Part shown: positions 56,687 to 64,000 of the stretch, piece by piece | Position numbering within the stretch: position 1 is the first letter of the stretch | How the letters are laid out: each line of letters opens with the position of its first letter | From: Microvirga sp. SRT01 | GTDB taxonomy: Bacteria; Pseudomonadota; Alphaproteobacteria; Sphingomonadales; Sphingomonadaceae | Length of the DNA: 64,000 nucleotides | Assembly: GCA_018139225.1 (NCBI GenBank) | Contig: JAGSNX010000001.1 | Location: 372,001 to 436,000, forward strand | Direction of reading: 5' to 3' | Notes under the pieces: generated by a model | Databases searched by the model: none | Seen by the model: the letters and a program-made list of their open reading frames with translations, nothing else | What the model was told of the DNA's origin: nothing | Program-made: the position numbers and the translations under genes

Positions 56687-56702
56687 GTTTAACGCGTTAA
56701 AC
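56687..56702. promoter_or_regulatory. Palindromic operator of the toxin-antitoxin pair
   Basis: GTTTAACGCGTTAAAC is a perfect 16-bp palindrome, directly before the GGAGG ribosome site of the antitoxin. Ribbon-helix-helix antitoxins bind such sites as dimers of dimers and repress their own operon. Confidence 0.75.
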
Positions 56703-56764
56703 GATAGCTCCGCGAGCCGTCCGGTTCAAGGGCCGCGCGCAACCGCTCAGGCAGACCGTTCCGA

Positions 56765-57955
56765 TCAGCGGTACAACGCCGCGACTCCCGGCAGGGTCTT
56801 CCCCTCCATCCACTCCAGAAACGCACCGCCCGCCGTCGACACGAAGGTGAAATCATCGGCCACGCCTGCATGATTCAGCGCCGCCACCGTATCGCCGCCA
56901 CCTGCGACCGAAACCAGCGACCCATCCTTGGTCAGCGCCGCCGCGGTCTTCGCCAGCGCGACCGTCGCGGCATCGAACGGCGGCGTCTCGAACGCACCCA
57001 GCGGCCCGTTCCACACCAGGGTCCGGCAATTCTTCAGCACGTCGCCCAACGCCTCGACCGCCGCCGGCCCCACGTCGAGGATCATCTCGTCCGCCGCCAC
57101 CTCGTGCACATTGACCGTGCGAGTTTCGGGATTCGCCCGGAATTCCTTCGCGACGACGACGTCATACGGCAGGTGCACGGTGCAGTTCGCCTTGTCCGCC
57201 GCCGTCATGATCTCCTCGCACGTCGCCGCCAGTTCATGCTCGCACAGCGACTTGCCGACATCGACGCCGCGCGCCGCGAGGAAGGTGTTCGCCATCCCGC
57301 CGCCGATGATCAGGTGATCGACCCGCGTGACGAGGTGCTTCAGCACGTCGAGCTTGCTCGACACCTTCGCGCCGCCGACGACGGCGGCGACCGGGTGGTC
57401 GGGGTTGCCCAGCGCCTTTTCGAGTGCGTCGAGTTCCGCTTCCATCGCCCGCCCGGCATAGGCCGGCAGGACCTTCGCAAGACCCTCGGTCGACGCGTGC
57501 GCCCGGTGCGCGGCGGAGAAGGCGTCGTTGACGTAGACATCACCGAGCCGGGCGAACCGCTCGACCACCGCCGGGTCGTTCTTTTCCTCGCCACCGAAAA
57601 AGCGCGTATTCTCCAGCACGGCGATGTCGCCGGCCCGCAGCGTCGCGGCCGCTTCGTCGGCACCCTCCCAGTCGATGTAGCGGACATCGCGGCCCAACAC
57701 CGCCGCATAGGGCCGCACCACCATCGCCAGCGACATATCCGCGCTCGGCACGCCCTTGGGCCGCCCGAAATGCGCCAGTACCAGCACGATCGCCCCGCGA
57801 TCGGCCAGTTCGGTCACGGTCGCCAGCGTTGCGCGCAACCGCGTGTCGTCGGTCACCTGACCGTCCGCCATCGGTACGTTCAGGTCTTCGCGCACCAGCA
57901 CGCGCCGGCCCTGAACATCGCCCAGATCGTTCAGCGTTTTGAACGGCTTGCTCAT
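56765..57955 (-). CDS. pgk: Phosphoglycerate kinase
   Basis: 396 aa, complete. R-E-D-L-N-V-P near 21, F-G-R-P-K-G near 62, the ATP region G-G-A-K-V-S-S-K near 200 and V-A-G-G-G-D-T-V near 365 are the family landmarks. It moves phosphate from 1,3-bisphosphoglycerate to ADP. The ATG overlaps the MOSC stop (ATGA). The toxin-antitoxin operon follows 86 bases later. Confidence 0.97.
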   Translation of the reverse strand: MSKPFKTLNDLGDVQGRRVLVREDLNVPMADGQVTDDTRLRATLATVTELADRGAIVLVLAHFGRPKGVPSADMSLAMVVRPYAAVLGRDVRYIDWEGADEAAATLRAGDIAVLENTRFFGGEEKNDPAVVERFARLGDVYVNDAFSAAHRAHASTEGLAKVLPAYAGRAMEAELDALEKALGNPDHPVAAVVGGAKVSSKLDVLKHLVTRVDHLIIGGGMANTFLAARGVDVGKSLCEHELAATCEEIMTAADKANCTVHLPYDVVVAKEFRANPETRTVNVHEVAADEMILDVGPAAVEALGDVLKNCRTLVWNGPLGAFETPPFDAATVALAKTAAALTKDGSLVSVAGGGDTVAALNHAGVADDFTFVSTAGGAFLEWMEGKTLPGVAALYR

Positions 57956-58413
57956 GATTCCTCGATCCTGATGAGATCACCGACAGCGATCCTGCCGCCG
58001 GCCAGAACACGCGTGCACGCACCCCCGCGCCAGTCCGGCGTCAGCGCGGCGCGAAGCCCGGGGGCCAGCACTTCCATCCGCTCGCACGGGTCCGTCTCGC
58101 GCGTGATTTCCAGCACCACGTCCGCGCCGATCGCCAGCCGGACCCCCGCCGTCTGCGGCAGGTCCAGTCCCTCGACCAGCAGGTTCGCGCGCCGTTCGAA
58201 CCATGGGATCGTGCGACCGACTTCCGTCATCGCACGATCCCAGTCGCCCGCCTCCATCAACGTCACCTGACGCCGGCCCAGCCCGCCGGGCTTGCGCGCA
58301 CCCCGGAAATCGCCGGCGATACCGCCGTCGAGCGAGACCTCGGCATGGTCGATGCTTTCCATCGGCCCCTTGGGTCGCCCGTGCCGCGCGATGCCGGCGA
58401 TCCGGCCACTCAC
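57952..58413 (-). CDS. MOSC-domain protein
   Basis: 153 aa, start GTG 58413. The MOSC fold is visible: G-I-A-G-D-F-R-G near 31, Q-V-T-L-M near 50, [10 protein letters not shown] near 74, and [15 protein letters not shown] near 122-135, where Cys is the sulfur-carrier residue. MOSC proteins handle molybdenum-cofactor sulfur or related sulfur transfer. Why one lies between gapA and pgk is unclear. It is 1 base after gapA. Confidence 0.88.
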   Translation of the reverse strand: MSGRIAGIARHGRPKGPMESIDHAEVSLDGGIAGDFRGARKPGGLGRRQVTLMEAGDWDRAMTEVGRTIPWFERRANLLVEGLDLPQTAGVRLAIGADVVLEITRETDPCERMEVLAPGLRAALTPDWRGGACTRVLAGGRIAVGDLIRIEES

Positions 58414-58414
58414 C

Positions 58415-59425
58415 TCAGATGAACCGCGCCATCGCCGTCGCGGTGTCGACCATGCGGTTGGAGAAGCCCCACTCGTTGTCGTACCAACTGACGACGCGCA
58501 CCAGCTTGCCGTCGATGACCGCCGTCTCCAGGCTGTCGACCGTCGACGACTGCGGAGTGTGCATCAGGTCGATCGAAACCAGCGGCTCGTCCGAATAGAC
58601 CAGCACACCCTTCAGCGGCCCCGACTCCGATGCCGCCTTCAGGATCGCGTTGACCTCGTCGCGCGTCGTGTCGCGGGCGGGGGTGAAGGTCAGGTCGACC
58701 AGGCTGACGTCCGGCACCGGCACGCGGATCGCGGAGCCGTCCAGCTTGCCCTTCAGCTCCGGCAGCACCTCGCCCACCGCGCGCGCCGCGCCGGTCGTGG
58801 TCGGGATCATGCTCATCGCCGCGGCGCGGGCGCGGCGCAGGTCCGGATGGATCTGGTCGAGGATCTTCTGATCGTTGGTATAGGCATGGACCGTGGTCAT
58901 CAGCCCGCGCTCGATCCCGATCGCATCGTTCAGCACCTTGGCGACGGGGGCGAGGCAGTTGGTCGTGCAGCTGGCGTTCGACACGATCGTGTGCTCGGCG
59001 GTCAGCTTGTCGTCGTTGACGCCGAACACGACGGTCAGGTCGACGCCCTTGCCCGGTGCGGAGATCAGCACCTTCTTCGCGCCCGCATCGATATGCTTCT
59101 GGCACGACGCCTTGTCGGTGAAGAAGCCGGTGCACTCCAGCACCAGATCGACGCCCAGCTCGGCATGAGGCAGGTTCGCGGGATCGCGCTCGGCGGTCAC
59201 GCGGATGCGCTTGCCGTCGATGACGATGTCGTCGCCGTCCGCCGACACCTCGCCCGGATAGCGGCCGTGGACGCTGTCGCGGCTGAACAGCCAGGCGTTC
59301 GACTTCGCGTCCGCCAGATCGTTGATCGCCACCAGCTCCAGATCGCCTGCGCCGCGCTCCATGATCGCCCGCGCGACGAGGCGACCGATACGCCCGAACC
59401 CGTTGATCGCAACCTTCACCGTCAT
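58415..59425 (-). CDS. gapA: Glyceraldehyde-3-phosphate dehydrogenase
   Basis: 336 aa, complete. N-G-F-G-R-I-G-R near 8-15 (NAD fold), catalytic Cys153 in S-N-A-S-C-T-T-N-C and W-Y-D-N-E-W-G-F-S near the end. It converts glyceraldehyde 3-phosphate to 1,3-bisphosphoglycerate and is the first gene of this leftward glycolytic unit. AAGGAG precedes the ATG. Confidence 0.97.
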   Translation of the reverse strand: MTVKVAINGFGRIGRLVARAIMERGAGDLELVAINDLADAKSNAWLFSRDSVHGRYPGEVSADGDDIVIDGKRIRVTAERDPANLPHAELGVDLVLECTGFFTDKASCQKHIDAGAKKVLISAPGKGVDLTVVFGVNDDKLTAEHTIVSNASCTTNCLAPVAKVLNDAIGIERGLMTTVHAYTNDQKILDQIHPDLRRARAAAMSMIPTTTGAARAVGEVLPELKGKLDGSAIRVPVPDVSLVDLTFTPARDTTRDEVNAILKAASESGPLKGVLVYSDEPLVSIDLMHTPQSSTVDSLETAVIDGKLVRVVSWYDNEWGFSNRMVDTATAMARFI

Positions 59426-59648
59426 CGCACCTGCTCCTTGGATGGTGGCCGCGCAGCCCGACCATGAACGGGCGGACCGGGGCCTGACGTAATAGCCTGA
59501 AACGCGGCTGGAGAACTTGCGGCGAGCCTTTGCGGGTGCAGGCCAGCGGCGTCAACCGCCACGGTGCTTCTCCTCGCTGCGCCGGTCCGCCCGCGACCTC
59601 CGGTGAACCGCCTTGCCGCGCCCACGGGGTAAGCCTAATCGACCGGAT
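59426..59648. promoter_or_regulatory. Divergent spacer gapA / zapA operon
   Basis: 223 bases between divergent genes, which should hold both promoters. No strong -35/-10 pair or riboswitch is visible. A 67-codon open frame crosses it leftward but has no start site or family and is rejected. Confidence 0.35.
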
Positions 59649-59837
59649 ATGAGTGACAATCCTTCCGATACGGCCGCAGAGCGGATCGATCGCGCGATCG
59701 CCCGTATCGAAGCGGCGGTCGCCGCGCGCGCCGCCAGCGGCGACGCCCTGTCCCGCCGCCACGCCGCTCTGAAGGCGCGGATGGCGGAGGCGGTCGCCGC
59801 GCTCGACGACGTGATCGCGCGCGGGGCGGTGCGCTGA
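59649..59837 (+). CDS. Small coiled-coil protein upstream of zapA
   Basis: 62 aa from ATG 59649. It is mostly helix with heptad-like alanine/arginine/isoleucine repeats (R-I-D-R-A-I-A-R-I-E-A-A-V-A-A-R), so a short coiled coil is likely. It stops 1 base before the zapA ATG. No named family is recognised; ORFs of this type commonly precede zapA in alphaproteobacteria, in my recollection. Confidence 0.75.
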   Translation: MSDNPSDTAAERIDRAIARIEAAVAARAASGDALSRRHAALKARMAEAVAALDDVIARGAVR

Positions 59838-59838
59838 C

Positions 59839-60144
59839 ATGGCCAACGTAACGCTCAACATCGGCGGTCGTCCGCACCAGATCGCCACCCGCGACGGCGG
59901 CGAGGCGCGCGTCCAGATGCTCGGCCGCATGATCGACGAACGCTGGGCCGCTGCCGACCGGGCCTCCGGCGGCAGCGCCGAACGCGCGTTCCTGCTCGTC
60001 TCGCTGATGCTCGCCGACGCGCTCGACGAGTCGCAGAACCGCCCTCCCGCCGGCGCCGCGGTCAGCGAACCTGCCCTGCTGCGCATCGCCGACCGCCTCG
60101 AAGACCTGGCCGACGCGCTGGAACAGTCCCCGAAGATCGGGTGA
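59839..60144 (+). CDS. zapA: Cell division protein ZapA
   Basis: 101 aa. It fits ZapA: N-V-T-L-N-I-G-G-R near the start, then V-Q-M-L-G-R-M-I-D-E-R, L-L-V-S-L-M-L-A-D-A-L-D-E, and a C-terminal coiled coil. ZapA bundles FtsZ filaments at mid-cell. In many proteobacteria 6S RNA and the 5-formyl-THF cyclo-ligase gene follow zapA, as here. Confidence 0.92.
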   Translation: MANVTLNIGGRPHQIATRDGGEARVQMLGRMIDERWAAADRASGGSAERAFLLVSLMLADALDESQNRPPAGAAVSEPALLRIADRLEDLADALEQSPKIG

Positions 60145-60193
60145 CCCGGTTCTAAGGCCAGACTGCTAATTCAACTCGGAAGGCAAGCCACAC

Positions 60194-60350
60194 CCGCTCC
60201 CCGGCGGAAGCGGGGCCCAGCGCCTTCCTGCTGCATCCGACGCCCCGCCTCTCATACCACCCCGGCGAAGGCCGGGGTCCAGGTCCGGCCAACGCAGTGA
60301 GTCTCAGGCGCTCAGCAGCAACCGGACCCCGGCCCTCGCCGGGATAGCGC
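60194..60350. repeat. Three palindromic GC-rich repeats
   Basis: The 450-base spacer after zapA holds three copies of a CCCCGGC-type palindrome (60194-60220, 60258-60283, 60321-60350). The second and third contain an exact 11-base inverted pair (GGCCGGGGTCC at 60270-60280, GGACCCCGGCC at 60324-60334). They resemble common sphingomonad intergenic repeats. The pair could form a hairpin that ends the zapA transcript. Confidence 0.6.
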
Positions 60351-60385
60351 GCGGGTTCGGAAACAATCAACCCACGCAGACCCCA

Positions 60386-60414
60386 TTGCCGCGACCCGAC
60401 CCACACCCTAAATA
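60386..60414 (+). promoter_or_regulatory. Promoter of the putative 6S RNA
   Basis: TTGCCG (60386-60391), 17-base spacer, TAAATA (60409-60414). The predicted start, about 7 bases further, is at 60421, exactly where the GGCGGG arm of the RNA begins. Confidence 0.6.
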
Positions 60415-60420
60415 GTACGC

Positions 60421-60580
60421 GGCGGGTTCTGCCCGGTACGAGCTCATATTATCCCTGAGGCTATTCATCATCCATAGGGAACTGTCCCTGCCCGGACCCT
60501 GGTCCGACGTATATGGTTCCCACCTGACGTACCGTGCGTCAGTGGATAAACCGGCACACGGCCACGGCGGTCCCGCCACC
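60421..60580 (+). ncRNA. ssrS: Putative 6S RNA
   Basis: A ~160-base non-coding block between zapA and the cyclo-ligase gene, the standard place for ssrS. The 5' arm GGCGGGTTCTGCC can pair with the 3' arm GGCGGTCCCGCC (about 60566-60577) to close the molecule. Inside are CTGAGGCTATTCA, similar to the E. coli CTGAGATGTTCG, then GGGAAC pairing GTTCCC around CGGACC/GGTCCG, then the stem CTGACG/CGTCAG. Such a long interrupted hairpin binds sigma-70 RNA polymerase. Boundaries are approximate and no covariance search was run. Confidence 0.6.
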
Positions 60581-60594
60581 CCGCCCCGTTCTGA

Positions 60595-61134
60595 ATGAGC
60601 GACAAGCGCGCGATCCGCGCCGACCTGCGCGCCCGTCGCGCCGCTGCGCCGCGCACGCCGCTCCCCGTCCCCGCCGCCTTTCGCGAGCGGCTGCAACCCG
60701 GCCTGATCGTCGCGAGCTATGTGCCCGTCGGCAGCGAGGTCGACCCCGCGCCCTTCGCCACGGCCGCCACGCAAATCGGATGCGTGCTCGCATTGCCGCA
60801 TGTCGTCGATCGCGCCACGCCGCTCCGGTTCCTGGCATGGGATGTGGAGGCTGCTTTGGCCGACGGTCCGTTCGGCCTTTCGCAGCCGCCCTCACACGCG
60901 CGCGACCTGGCCCCCGACATCATCCTGACGCCGCTGGTCGGCTTCGATCGCCACGGCAATCGCATCGGTCAGGGTGCCGGCCATTACGACCGCGCCTTCG
61001 CCGCCTATCCGAACGCGTGGCGCGTGGGGCTGGCGCTGGCCGTGCAGGAGGTGGATAGGCTGGTGCCCGACCCGTGGGACGTTCCGCTCCACGCCATCGC
61101 CACCGACACCGAATGGATCGTGACCGCCCCATGA
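60595..61134 (+). CDS. 5-formyltetrahydrofolate cyclo-ligase
   Basis: 179 aa. Basic N-terminus (K-R-A-I-R-A-D-L-R-A-R-R), Y-V-P-V-G-S-E-V-D and the P-loop-like G-Q-G-A-G-H-Y-D-R near 135 define the YgfA/MTHFS family. It converts 5-formyl-THF to 5,10-methenyl-THF with ATP. It follows the 6S RNA, probably co-transcribed, and overlaps DUF2842 (ATGA). Confidence 0.92.
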   Translation: MSDKRAIRADLRARRAAAPRTPLPVPAAFRERLQPGLIVASYVPVGSEVDPAPFATAATQIGCVLALPHVVDRATPLRFLAWDVEAALADGPFGLSQPPSHARDLAPDIILTPLVGFDRHGNRIGQGAGHYDRAFAAYPNAWRVGLALAVQEVDRLVPDPWDVPLHAIATDTEWIVTAP

Positions 61135-61337
61135 CCCCAAGCTGGCGCAAACCCGCAGGCATCTTCGCCATCCTCGCCCTGATCGCGGTCTGGGCGATCG
61201 TTGTCGCCAGCCTGTCGCAGACGGTCGGCGGGTGGCATTGGCTGCTGCAACTGGCGTTCTACGTGTCCACCGGGCTCGTCTGGATCGCCCCGCTGAAGCC
61301 GCTGCTGCTATGGATGGAAACCGGCCGCTGGCGGTGA
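61131..61337 (+). CDS. DUF2842 family membrane protein
   Basis: 68 aa with two membrane helices (about 9-28 and 34-56) and W-I-A-P-L-K-P-L-L-L-W-M near the end, matching DUF2842. The ATG overlaps the previous stop (ATGA). Function is unknown. Confidence 0.85.
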   Translation: MTPSWRKPAGIFAILALIAVWAIVVASLSQTVGGWHWLLQLAFYVSTGLVWIAPLKPLLLWMETGRWR

Positions 61338-61444
61338 CGCCGCTTCAGTAGGAGCGGGGTGCGACGAAGTGCCGCACCAGCCTGAACTTCCGAACTTATC
61401 TAGCGCTAACCGCTCCAGAATTTTCACCATTCCCATAAGGGAAG

Positions 61445-61521
<77 letters not shown>

Positions 61522-61538
61522 TTGGAAGCGAGGCCGGC

Positions 61539-61567
61539 CAACTAGGCGGGGGGCCCCACCCTGTCAA
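61539..61567 (-). promoter_or_regulatory. Promoter of tRNA-Asp
   Basis: Reading leftward: TTGACA (61567-61562), 17-base spacer, TAGTTG (61544-61539), with the tRNA 5' end 17 bases beyond. The -35 is consensus. It lies after the stop of the AI-2E family gene, so the tRNA is independently transcribed. Confidence 0.7.
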
Positions 61568-61589
61568 CGACCTTTTTGACGAATTCGCG

Positions 61590-62810
61590 TCACGCGTCCC
61601 GATCGGCGCCTTTCCGGCGCCCGCGACGCTGCTGCACCAGCGTGCCATGCTCGAACAGGAAGCCCGCGATATCCGGCTTGCCCGCAGCCTGCAGCACGGT
61701 CTGGATGATGATGAGTAGCGGCACCGCCAGCAGCGCGCCCAGCGTGCCCCACACCCATCCCCAGAAGCTCAGGGAGATCAGGATCAGCAGCGGGCTGATC
61801 GTCAGGCGGTGACCGACGACGAACGGCGTAATCGCGTTCGCCTCCACCAGATGCAGCCCGTACATCAGCGCGGGCGGCAGCAGTGCCATCCAGATGTCGG
61901 AGAAGGTCATCAGCCCGCCCAGCGCCAGCAGGAACGCGCCGATCACCGGCCCGAAATACGGGATGTAGTTCAGCAGTGCGACGATCCCGCCCCACATCGC
62001 CGGATAGGGCATGCCGATGAAGTACAGCGCCAGCCCGGTGACGATCCCCAGCACCACGTTGATCGCGGTGATCGTGCCCAGATAGGCGGACACGTCGTCG
62101 ACCACGTCCTGAATGACCCGCGCGGTCGCCATCGCCCCGTCGAAGCTGGTCCGCCCGGTGATCGTCTTCTGCCGCATCCGCGTCCAGCCGGACAGGAAGA
62201 AGAAGATGATGAGCACCGCGAACAGGAACTGGACGATGACCGCGGGGGCGGATGTCGCCGCAAGCTCCAGAATAGAACTGGGCGGCGCAACGGCGGCGGT
62301 TGGGGACCGCTTCACCGGCGTCGACGCGATCTGCCTCAGCGTCTTGTTCACATAGGATTCGAGGTTCGAATACAGGTCGAACAACGGCTGCAAATTGTCC
62401 TGGATCCGGTCGAGCCGCGTCGGCAGCAGCCGGAAGAAGTCGGTCGCCGGCACCACGATCGCCGCGATCGCGACGTTGGCGGCGATCAGGAACAGCAGCA
62501 GGCAGATGATCGCCGCGATCGGCGACGGCACCCTTCTCCGCTCCAGCCACTCCAGCAGCGGCACCAGCGCCACCGCGATGACGAGCGCGGTGGTCAGCGG
62601 CAGGAAGAACTCCGCCCCCTCCTTCAGCGCGAAGGGCAGCGCGAAGGCCAATCCCGCTCCCGCCGTCAGCGTCAACGCGGCGAGCAGCCGGTCACGCCGC
62701 ATCGCGATGCGCAGCGCATCGTCAGCGCCCACCCCGGCGGGGATGCCCATCATGTCGTCGGGCACCATGTCGGAAGGGTCGAGGTCAGAGAGGTCTTCGC
62801 GATCGGCCAT
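61590..62810 (-). CDS. AI-2E family transporter
   Basis: 406 aa, a membrane protein of the AI-2E/PerM family. Eight or so helices are visible, including the pair near 45-90, the large middle domain, and P-Y-F-G-P-V-I-G-A-F near 285, which is a family mark. Members export small molecules, peptides or sodium; only some handle autoinducer-2. Charged residues are common at both ends. It follows the glycosyltransferase by 9 bases. Confidence 0.9.
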   Translation of the reverse strand: MADREDLSDLDPSDMVPDDMMGIPAGVGADDALRIAMRRDRLLAALTLTAGAGLAFALPFALKEGAEFFLPLTTALVIAVALVPLLEWLERRRVPSPIAAIICLLLFLIAANVAIAAIVVPATDFFRLLPTRLDRIQDNLQPLFDLYSNLESYVNKTLRQIASTPVKRSPTAAVAPPSSILELAATSAPAVIVQFLFAVLIIFFFLSGWTRMRQKTITGRTSFDGAMATARVIQDVVDDVSAYLGTITAINVVLGIVTGLALYFIGMPYPAMWGGIVALLNYIPYFGPVIGAFLLALGGLMTFSDIWMALLPPALMYGLHLVEANAITPFVVGHRLTISPLLILISLSFWGWVWGTLGALLAVPLLIIIQTVLQAAGKPDIAGFLFEHGTLVQQRRGRRKGADRDA

Positions 62811-62819
62811 CCCGCCACT

Positions 62820-64000
62820 CTACGCGGTTTCCAGGCCTCCGCCATCGACGATATGACTAGGTCCAGAGGCTTTGGGTTCAGAGGCTTGGGGTGCCGGGGC
62901 TCGGGCGGCGCGCCGGATCAGCATCGCCAGCATCCACCCCGCCGCAACGATGACGAACGGCATCGCCGGATAGTGATAGCGCGTCTGCCCCGTGAAGCCG
63001 AACGCGGTCAGCGTCGCGAAGGCCGGCATCGCCCCCATCAGCAGCATCGGCGCATCCCGCCCCCGCCACCGCGCCCGCAGTGCCACCGCAAACGCTATCA
63101 CTGCCAAAGCGAGCATCGCCATATACAGCGCCTGATCGGCCGCCCGCACCAGCGTCAACGTGCGGCCAGCTTGCGGGTAGCTGGCGTCGAGGTTCCAGAA
63201 CGCGTCACCGTCCTTGGCCCATAGCAGCGCGATCTTGGTCGGGCCGAGCGCCACCCAAGCGGCGGGATGCGCGACGATCCACTCCTTCGCCGCCCTCTTG
63301 AACCGCCGGTCCACTTCCACCTGTCGCGCGACGCGCTCACTGTAGGGGATGCCGACGACGCGATCCCATTCCGGCGTCCGCTCCCACGCATACCAGCCGC
63401 CAGTCGCATGCGGGTTCGCGCCGTAATACAGCGACACGCCGCCATTGGTGGACACCGGCACGACCGCTTCCAGCGCGCGATAGTTGCGGACCGTCCACGG
63501 CAGCACCACCGCCGCCATCGCCACATGCACGATCACCGCCGCCTTCAGCGCGTCGCGCCAGCGATAATCGCGCCAGACGATCGTCATCGCGATCAGCAGC
63601 CCGGCCGGGAACATCAGCATCTGCGCCCGCATCAGCGTGGCGACGCCGAACAACAGCCCCGCCGCGACCAGCGCGAGGCGGCGCCGTCGTCCTCCGACCA
63701 GCAGCGCAAACGCCGCCATCGTCACCGCCGTCGACGTCGCCTCCGACGTGGTGGTGCCGGTATAGACGATATGCGCGGGATAGATGGCGTAGAGCAGCCC
63801 CGCCAGCCGCGCGCCAGTCTCGTCGGTCCCGACCAGCCGTGCACACCGCAGCACCAGCGCCAGGATCGTCGCCGCCGCGATCAGGTTCAGCGCAATCGGC
63901 CCCGCCAGCGACGGCCCGCACAGCCACAGGCTCGCCGCCAGCAACGCAGGGTAACCGACGGGCCAGAACGCAGTCGGGTGCCCCGCCTCCTGATACCCCA
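62820..64000 (-). CDS. Glycosyltransferase family 39 (ArnT/PMT-like), C-terminal part
   Basis: The frame is open to the right edge (64000), so the start and the catalytic N-terminus are missing; about 393 codons are seen. It has ~8 membrane helices with short loops and a periplasmic segment with Y-Y-G-A-N-P-H-A-T-G-G-W-Y. The visible N-terminal part includes H-P-T-A-F-W-P-V-G-Y-P-A-L-L, a phrase common in this family. It should move a sugar or related group from a lipid carrier to an envelope acceptor. The exact donor is unknown. Confidence 0.8.
   Translation of the reverse strand, partial: GYQEAGHPTAFWPVGYPALLAASLWLCGPSLAGPIALNLIAAATILALVLRCARLVGTDETGARLAGLLYAIYPAHIVYTGTTTSEATSTAVTMAAFALLVGGRRRRLALVAAGLLFGVATLMRAQMLMFPAGLLIAMTIVWRDYRWRDALKAAVIVHVAMAAVVLPWTVRNYRALEAVVPVSTNGGVSLYYGANPHATGGWYAWERTPEWDRVVGIPYSERVARQVEVDRRFKRAAKEWIVAHPAAWVALGPTKIALLWAKDGDAFWNLDASYPQAGRTLTLVRAADQALYMAMLALAVIAFAVALRARWRGRDAPMLLMGAMPAFATLTAFGFTGQTRYHYPAMPFVIVAAGWMLAMLIRRAARAPAPQASEPKASGPSHIVDGGGLETA

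Noticed and set aside
59422..59625. 67-codon frame before gapA
   Set aside because: No ribosome site or family resemblance; it crosses the likely promoter region.
60421..60580. Signal recognition particle RNA
   Set aside because: The conserved GGAAG tetraloop region of SRP RNA is absent; 6S fits position and shape better.

Overview
The window is high-GC, densely packed chromosomal DNA, most likely from a Sphingomonas-like alphaproteobacterium (Sphingomonadaceae). The evidence is a PEPxxWA-type C-terminal sorting signal, DUF1467 and DUF2842 family proteins, the order nuoN-birA-coaX-rnj behind a 14-gene nuo set, a gapA-pgk-fba glycolytic cluster, and short palindromic repeats of a kind common in sphingomonads. 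I see no insertion sequence, prophage, CRISPR array or plasmid function. Genus-level placement is inference.

Layout. 1-18.6 kb: a type VI secretion (T6SS) cluster. Leftward: tssA-tssB-tssC1-tssC2-tssE-tssF-tssG, then clpV(tssH)-hcp-vgrG-DUF6931-like-tagH(FHA)-tssK-tssL (cut by the left edge). Rightward from the tssA/PAAR divergent point: a PAAR tip protein and a PP2C phosphatase. TagH, the phosphatase and a TssL N-terminus with threonine at position 14 point to threonine-phosphorylation control. The kinase, TssM and any toxin are not in the window. 18.6-27.4 kb: envelope genes, namely mprF (aminoacyl-phosphatidylglycerol synthase/flippase), DUF2147, MipA/OmpV, then a rightward run of DUF1003, PDZ, response regulator, histidine kinase and VirJ/AcvB-type hydrolase, facing a serine acetyltransferase. 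27.5-31.1 kb: succinate-semialdehyde-type aldehyde dehydrogenase, an MBL-fold lactonase-like enzyme with a coupled small membrane peptide, and a manganese catalase.

31.2-49.7 kb: a very long leftward unit, nuoA-B-C-D-E-F-(70-aa membrane ORF)-G-H-I-J-K-L-M-N, birA, coaX, then after a clear intrinsic terminator rnj (RNase J) and DUF1467. The nuo genes make complex I; many neighbours overlap by 1-8 bases, so translation is coupled. 49.8-54.0 kb: an inositol-monophosphatase-family protein, elongation factor P, an M23 peptidase and an L,D-transpeptidase (cell-wall pair), and a secreted PEP-CTERM protein with a strong terminator.

54.0-59.4 kb: leftward glycolysis genes gapA-MOSC-pgk, a MazF-type toxin/antitoxin pair with a perfect palindromic operator, then fba, a small membrane protein and thiE. 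59.6-64 kb: a 62-aa coiled-coil ORF, zapA, a probable 6S RNA with its own promoter, 5-formyl-THF cyclo-ligase, DUF2842, tRNA-Asp(GTC) with a good promoter, an AI-2E family transporter, and a glycosyltransferase cut by the right edge.

Several genes start at GTG or TTG. Starts were chosen from overlap with the upstream stop codon and from visible Shine-Dalgarno sequences. No whole new system is proven here. The best leads are the aminoacyl-phosphatidylglycerol synthase/hydrolase pair around a PDZ-containing two-component operon, the 13-fold DPF repeats in TagH, the small membrane ORF inside nuo, the toxin-antitoxin insertion in glycolysis, and the 6S RNA.
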